Of a stretch of 64,000 nt of DNA, positions 59,601-64,000 are shown one piece after another. The notes beneath the pieces were generated by a model. That model was not told where the DNA came from and did not search any database. It was given only the letters and a program-made list of their open reading frames with translations. How positions within the stretch are numbered: position 1 is the stretch's first letter; each line of letters opens with the position of its first letter. The position numbers and the translations under genes are program-made. The DNA lies in NCBI GenBank assembly GCA_033239125.1, contig BSWB01000006.1:36746501-36810500 (forward strand), in the 5' to 3' direction. The stretch is from Fagopyrum homotropicum. Taxonomy: Eukaryota; Streptophyta; Magnoliopsida; Caryophyllales; Polygonaceae.

Positions 59601-61566
59601 CTCAGCTTAGGAGGCATCTCCTCCTTCATGGTTTGGATCAATTCCGAGGACCTCTTCGTCATCCTCACTTCTCCATACTCTTCCAACTTCCTCTTGTTGG
59701 AGAGTATTTCCTTCAAGAACTTGCCATATGCCGGCATACCTAAGATAGCATCCATGAACAGAATGTTAATATGCAATTTAGACATAAGTTCAAGGAATTT
59801 ACCAAAGTGCTTGTCCAAACAAGCTCTTGCTCGTGATTGTGGGAACGGTAGTGGTGGCTTGTATGGAGGCGGTGACACATATGTGGGCTCATCTTCCTTA
59901 TCCTTTCCTCCATTTTCTTGCAAAGTCTCTTTCTCTATCACCACTTGCTTCCCCTTGTCACTTCCCTTAGGTAAGGGATTCTTCATACTCAACCCACTCC
60001 TAGTTGTGATGGCCAACACTTGGCCTCTTGGGTTGTCCTCGGTTCTTCCGAGAAGCTTTTCCGGATCTCTATGAGCTTCACCCGCCTTTTGGAACACTTG
60101 TGCTTCCAACACCTTTTGAGCCTTAGAAATGGAAGTCACCGTGCTCTCAAGACCACTCAACCTTCCAAGCAATTGCTCAAACATCATCTCGGTTCTATCC
60201 TTTGGAGGTTGAGTGAATCCGGGTGGAGGTTCTTGTGAAGCTTTTGGTGGTGGAGATGCGCTTGTGGAAGCGGGAGGGTTCAAGGCTCCATCCGGGTTAG
60301 AATAGGAAAACCCGGGATGGTTGTGATTAGGCTGGTAATTGTTGAATTGCCGGTTGTTGTTGAAGTTCCTTGGGCCTTGATAGTTGTTGTAATTGCCCCT
60401 TCCCATGTAGTTCACGTCTTCCTCCTTGGAAGACAAATTAGCTTGCACTTGCACTTGAGAGGTTGCTTGATTCTTCAAAGTTATAGCGCACAACTCTCTC
60501 AAAGATTTCAACTCGTTGTTGATGGCATCAAGCTTGAAGTTGCTCATAGTGACTTCACTCACCTCATATGCTCCCGCTTTCCTCCCATCACTCTTCCTAT
60601 GGGAGTACTTTTCAATCACCAAAGCTTGTTTCTCTATGAACTCCCAAGCTTCATCTACATGCTTTTCCATGAAAGTCCCACCGGAAAGAGATTGAAGCTT
60701 GAATTGGCTATCTTCATCAAGTCCCTTGAAGTAGATCTCCAATAGCTCAATTTTTGGTATACCATGGTGTAGACAATCTAGGAGAAGGTCTTTGAACCTC
60801 TTCCAAGACTTGAACAAACTTTCTCTATCCTTCATCACGAAGGCATTTATCTTTCCTCTTAACTCGGTAGTCTTGGAAGGTGGGAAGAACTTAGTCAAAA
60901 ACTCGGTTGTCATCTCCTCCCAAGTACTCACTCGCCCTTGTGGAATAGATTGATACCAAGCCAAGGCTTTATCCTTAAGTGAGAAGGAAAAAGCCCAAGC
61001 TTATGGTTGTTGCTCTCCAATCTAGGCGGTCTTAGAGTCTCCATCAATATCTCATAGTTCATCAAGTGTTGATGAGGAGACTCTCCTTCCATCCCTCCAA
61101 ATTGATTATGCCGGATCATTTGTAGAACTTGAGGGCGGAGCTCGTAATCATGGGCCGCGGGATCTCCTAAGTTCACACCCGGACGGTGTGCTCTTTGTGC
61201 CGGATCCATACGTTGCCCTAACGTTTGTGGCTCTTCAATAGCAATGGGCACAACCCGAATATTAACCGCCGGCTGCGGTTGTGGTGGAGGTGGAGGTTGT
61301 TGGCGATTAAGCTCAACTTGGACAAGAGCTTGCCTAATCTCTTCAATCTCCCTCCTAGTTGCTTCTTGCCTCTCATTGGCGAGTCTCCTTTCATTCTCCA
61401 AGGCTTCATCCCTTATCCTAATTTGCTCTAAAGCCTCATCCAACTTAGCTTGGAGATCTCTTCCGGCCATCTCTTTTCCCTTTCTAATGCTCTTGGATCT
61501 AGATCTAAGGGTTTTCTCCGGTTCGGGATCGAATGGAGCTAAATCCTTGCCACGAGATCTTCGCAT
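56584..61566 (-). pseudogene. Athila gag-pol of element 2 (gag, PR, RT, RNase H, partial integrase)
   Basis: It starts at ATG 61566 (MRRSRGKDLAPFDPEPEK). Gag breaks by frameshift near 60990, then runs in a 1080-codon frame through WYQSIPQGRVSTWEEM, an Asn-rich tail without a CCHC knuckle, protease (CDLGASVSIIP, about 59520), RT (CIDYRKLN; FMDDFSVYGSS, about 58000). A second frameshift near 57770 (after PPPTSVKG) is followed by RNase H (CDASDVAVGAVLG, YTDHDAIRYLL) and the integrase zinc finger (H..H near CHSLPCGGHASSHKT, C..C in VACDACQRTG). The catalytic core begins (FDVWGVDFMGPF) and stops at VDYVSRWF, where LTR sequence follows. Not functional. Confidence 0.9.
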
Positions 61567-61682
61567 ACACCTAAAGAGTAGAGATGTCCTGAAAAACAAA
61601 GACACAAACCAAAGGAGATCAAAAGCAACAAGAAAGACCTACACTATAAATAATCACAAACAATGACTCAATCTTAACCTAG

Positions 61683-61700
61683 TCCCCGGCAACGGCGCCA
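61683..61700 (-). promoter_or_regulatory. Primer binding site, tRNA-Asp type (element 2)
   Basis: The 18 nt are identical to those of element 1 and lie 6 nt from the LTR. Confidence 0.85.
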
Positions 61701-61706
61701 AAATCT

Positions 61707-63555
61707 TGTTACGCTTAGGATGTGTGCTCGCAAAAAGCTTTAAATTTATAACTCGTTATATTTCTCCTAACTCCTAGCGAACCCGCAGTGTACGGGACGT
61801 TTTGTAGTAGGGATAGTATTCCGAGGTCGAACACAAAGACTGAGGTGAGATTTAATCGATTAATGACTAAGGATAGTGAAGATCTAGGCTAAGAAAAGAG
61901 AAAGGAATAAAGAAATGAGAATCTCAATGTTTTTGGTTTGATTTTTAGGTGATCAATCAAAGATCACAAATCATGCAAAATCAACAATCAACTAAGCTAA
62001 CACCACAAGTAAACAAGCAAATATGAAATATGTAATCAAAGGGAGAAATGCGGATTCTAGGGGTCGGAAATTCAGGTTATGGCATAGGACTCAAGCTATT
62101 TAATCATTCCTTGGATCACTACGGTATGTTGGGAGTAAGTGTTTCTAGATTGGGATCAATCACCGGGTAGGTCTCATGGTCCACTAGTCCGTTCCTAAGG
62201 TCTCATCACCGGGTAAGTCTCAAAGAGCCTAATGATAGGAATTCTACACAAACCGGATTGTCACCTAGGGATCTAACCAATCCTCACCGGGTAAGTCTCG
62301 GAAGGGTAAGTCCTAAACAACCATCCTAGCACATTTAGTCTAATAGCAGCTTATGAGGCTCACTACTACCTATAGTTTGTCATCTTCGATATCTAAGAGC
62401 AAGAATCACCGGGTAGGTCTCTTCTAACACTTGATTACTAACACTAGGCCACCCTAGGATAGATTTAGCTCAACAAACACTAGGATTTCAACATTTTATC
62501 ACTGTAGAACTTAAACTCATCAAATCAAACGGATCAGACAGAACCACGGGTTGTTCATACCCTTCCACGGCCGTGGACTGGCAAGAACAAACCGTGGAAT
62601 CTAACAGTGGCTCTGTTCAAATAAACGAATCATCGAAAGGCAAATCTAAGTCCATCCTATCATAGTCCAGCCATAACCTTCCTTTCCTTACCCTAGAATC
62701 GCATCTATCTAGCCAACAACATTCATCCTCACAATCGAAATCATCAAACACAAAATCATGGCATCCATTTGTAAGATAATGAAGAGAAAAGAGATAAACA
62801 AGTGAATCAAAGAAAACAAATCTGAATTCGAGATTTAGAAAGACTCACAATCCTTCAAAAGAAGGTTTAATCGGTTCTTACAACCCTAGAAAACGATTCC
62901 GATAAACTTCACTCTAAAATCTATCAAAGACTATCATGGTGTGTTCTTCTCTTCTTCTTCAATGGAGCTTTTCTTCTCCTCCAAGAGTTGCCCTTTTCCA
63001 AGCCTCCAATTCAGAGAATCTTTCTTGTTGAGATTGTGAGAGAGAATGGAGTTATGGGAGATTGTTCTTGGATGTGATTGGATGCCCCCCAACAGCCTTG
63101 CAGGACCTCCTATTTATCCTACAAATTGCAAGGGTCGGCCATGAAGATCGTGGCACAGCTGTCACAACCGTCTGGCAAAAACCACGGCCCATTTCCACGG
63201 GCATGGTTCTTCCAATGACCGTGGTTTTGGTGTTCCTGCACTACATGGATCATCAAGCCACGATTTGGTGCATGGCATGCACCAACAAGGTCCCAAGTGT
63301 CCTCCTTAGCCCCTAGCTTGCATCCCAATGAGTCCAAAGGTGTGTCATCTCGAGGAACGATCCTCGAATGTATTGATTAAGCTTCTAAGTCTCCCAAAAT
63401 ACCTACAAAGCAACGCAAAAGTCCGTGTAGACGTCTATCTCGAGAAAATACATGAATTGAGTGCAAACGTCGTGAACTAGTGCTAAACCATGCATGAATG
63501 AGTGGAAAAACTATCTAAATGAGTGTCTAAACCTAAGTTATAAATCGTGTTATCA
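61707..63555 (-). repeat. 5' LTR of element 2
   Basis: 1849 bp; on the minus strand it begins TGATAACACG (63555) and ends GCGTAACA. It contains CCACGGCCGTGG at 62565-62576, related copies near 63175-63230, four TCACCGGGTARGTCTC repeats (62158-62425) and CCCGCAGTGTACGGG near 61782. Confidence 0.9.
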
Positions 63556-64000
63556 TTCTTGAATAAAAATCGGTCGATTTTCTACCAAGAACAACCCGAT
63601 TTTCTTCTCTGTAAAGGTAAAGCACAACTCTCAGGGTCCAATCTCGACGTGAGGTTCATTCTATCACCATCTTAACCACAATCTTCAACCAATCACCCTT
63701 GAATCGCAAGGATTTAAGCCAACAATACACATGATTAGAATCAAGAAAGATTTTGAATCAAGAAAGTCAAGAAAACGTTGAATCTTGGAATAAAAGAAAA
63801 CAATCCTTAACAAAGGTTTATCAATCTCAAAAACTAACTAAAAGGCAATAGACAACTCCAAATCTTGTGTTCAGAAGACAAAAGAATAAAAAACTAAGAA
63901 AAACTCAAAAGAACTTCACTAATGCCTTCAATCTTGAATCCCGAATGTTGAATGCGTTTCTCCTTCTCCTTCCTTGCTATTTCCTAGGGTTTCTTGATGA
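63556..64000 (-). mobile_element. Older Athila-type LTR, 5'-ward part (continues past the window)
   Basis: Continuation of the LTR that begins at 54689. It reads as the inverse of the Athila LTR middle region, for example TTCAACCAATCACCCTTGAATC against element 1's GATTCTAGGGTGATTGGCTG. The window ends inside it. Confidence 0.65.

Larger units (their letters stand above)
55408..63555 (-). mobile_element. Athila element 2 (minus strand), 3'-truncated and frameshifted
   Basis: It has a complete 5' LTR (61707-63555), a tRNA-Asp-type primer site, gag-pol with two frameshifts, and a 3' LTR shortened to 55408-56615. Flanking TTTTT (55403-55407) and TTCTT (63556-63560) fit a target duplication with one change. 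The integrase catalytic core, the env-position ORF and the start of the 3' LTR are gone in one deletion. The shared LTR parts differ at some 20-25 places in about 1.2 kb by eye, so it is older than element 1. It is nested in an older Athila LTR. Confidence 0.9.

Noticed and set aside
59463..60074. 203-codon plus-strand frame
   Set aside because: It is antisense to element 2 gag-pol, with no independent signature.

Overview
The window is nuclear DNA of a flowering plant, almost certainly a eudicot. It is AT-rich, dominated by LTR retrotransposons, L1-type LINEs and MITEs, and holds one clearly intact host gene: a three-exon NAC transcription factor of the NAM/CUC2 type with a preserved miR164 target site (37188-39048, minus). 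A second host-derived piece is exon 1 of an HCT-like BAHD acyltransferase with a one-base frameshift (14919-15337, minus). The species cannot be told from the sequence alone.

Layout. 6-13708: a solo LTR (TSD ATAAT) of a family beginning TGTAACACC, into which a complete, young Athila-lineage Ty3/Gypsy element (1842-13692, plus, TSD AGGCT) inserted 6 bp from its far end. That Athila has two 1750-bp LTRs differing at about 5 sites, a tRNA-Asp type primer site, an open gag-PR-RT-RNase H frame with no integrase, and an env-position ATHILA ORF-1 frame with one in-frame TGA. 13.7-24.6 kb: AT-rich DNA with the HCT fragment, several MITEs, (TA)n tracts and a LINE 3' end. 24682-28101: two LTR copies of the TGTAACACC family in opposite orientation, back to back. 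28300-30409 (minus): a short LTR element (TSD GAGGG, initiator-Met type primer site) with one unrecognised 374-codon ORF. 30.4-31.3 kb (minus): the 3' end of a chromodomain Gypsy element. 31.3-35 kb (plus): decayed Athila ORF-1 and 3' spacer containing a 5'-truncated L1 with 17-bp TSDs. 34.2-35.6 kb: GC-rich elements with (TA)n cores. 37.2-39.05 kb: the NAC gene. 41.0-44.7 kb: a LINE ORF2 relic split by an Athila solo LTR (TSD GGAGG), followed by an hAT-like MITE (TSD CTTAGAAC). 46-52 kb: mostly AT-rich DNA with two more MITEs. 52.7-53.2 kb: a Gypsy gag relic. 54.7-64 kb: a second Athila family (55408-63555, minus), frameshifted and with a truncated 3' LTR, nested inside an older Athila-type LTR.

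The most unusual signals are not genes. Each of the two Athila families carries its own short GC-rich palindrome (CACCTCGACCGAGGTG in one, CCACGGCCGTGG in the other) scattered through LTRs, spacers and, in both, the linker between protease and reverse transcriptase. All Athila-type LTRs here also share an irregularly spaced repeated motif, GAGACTTACCCGGTRA, and the complete LTRs a 15-nt terminal motif. I know of no function for either class.
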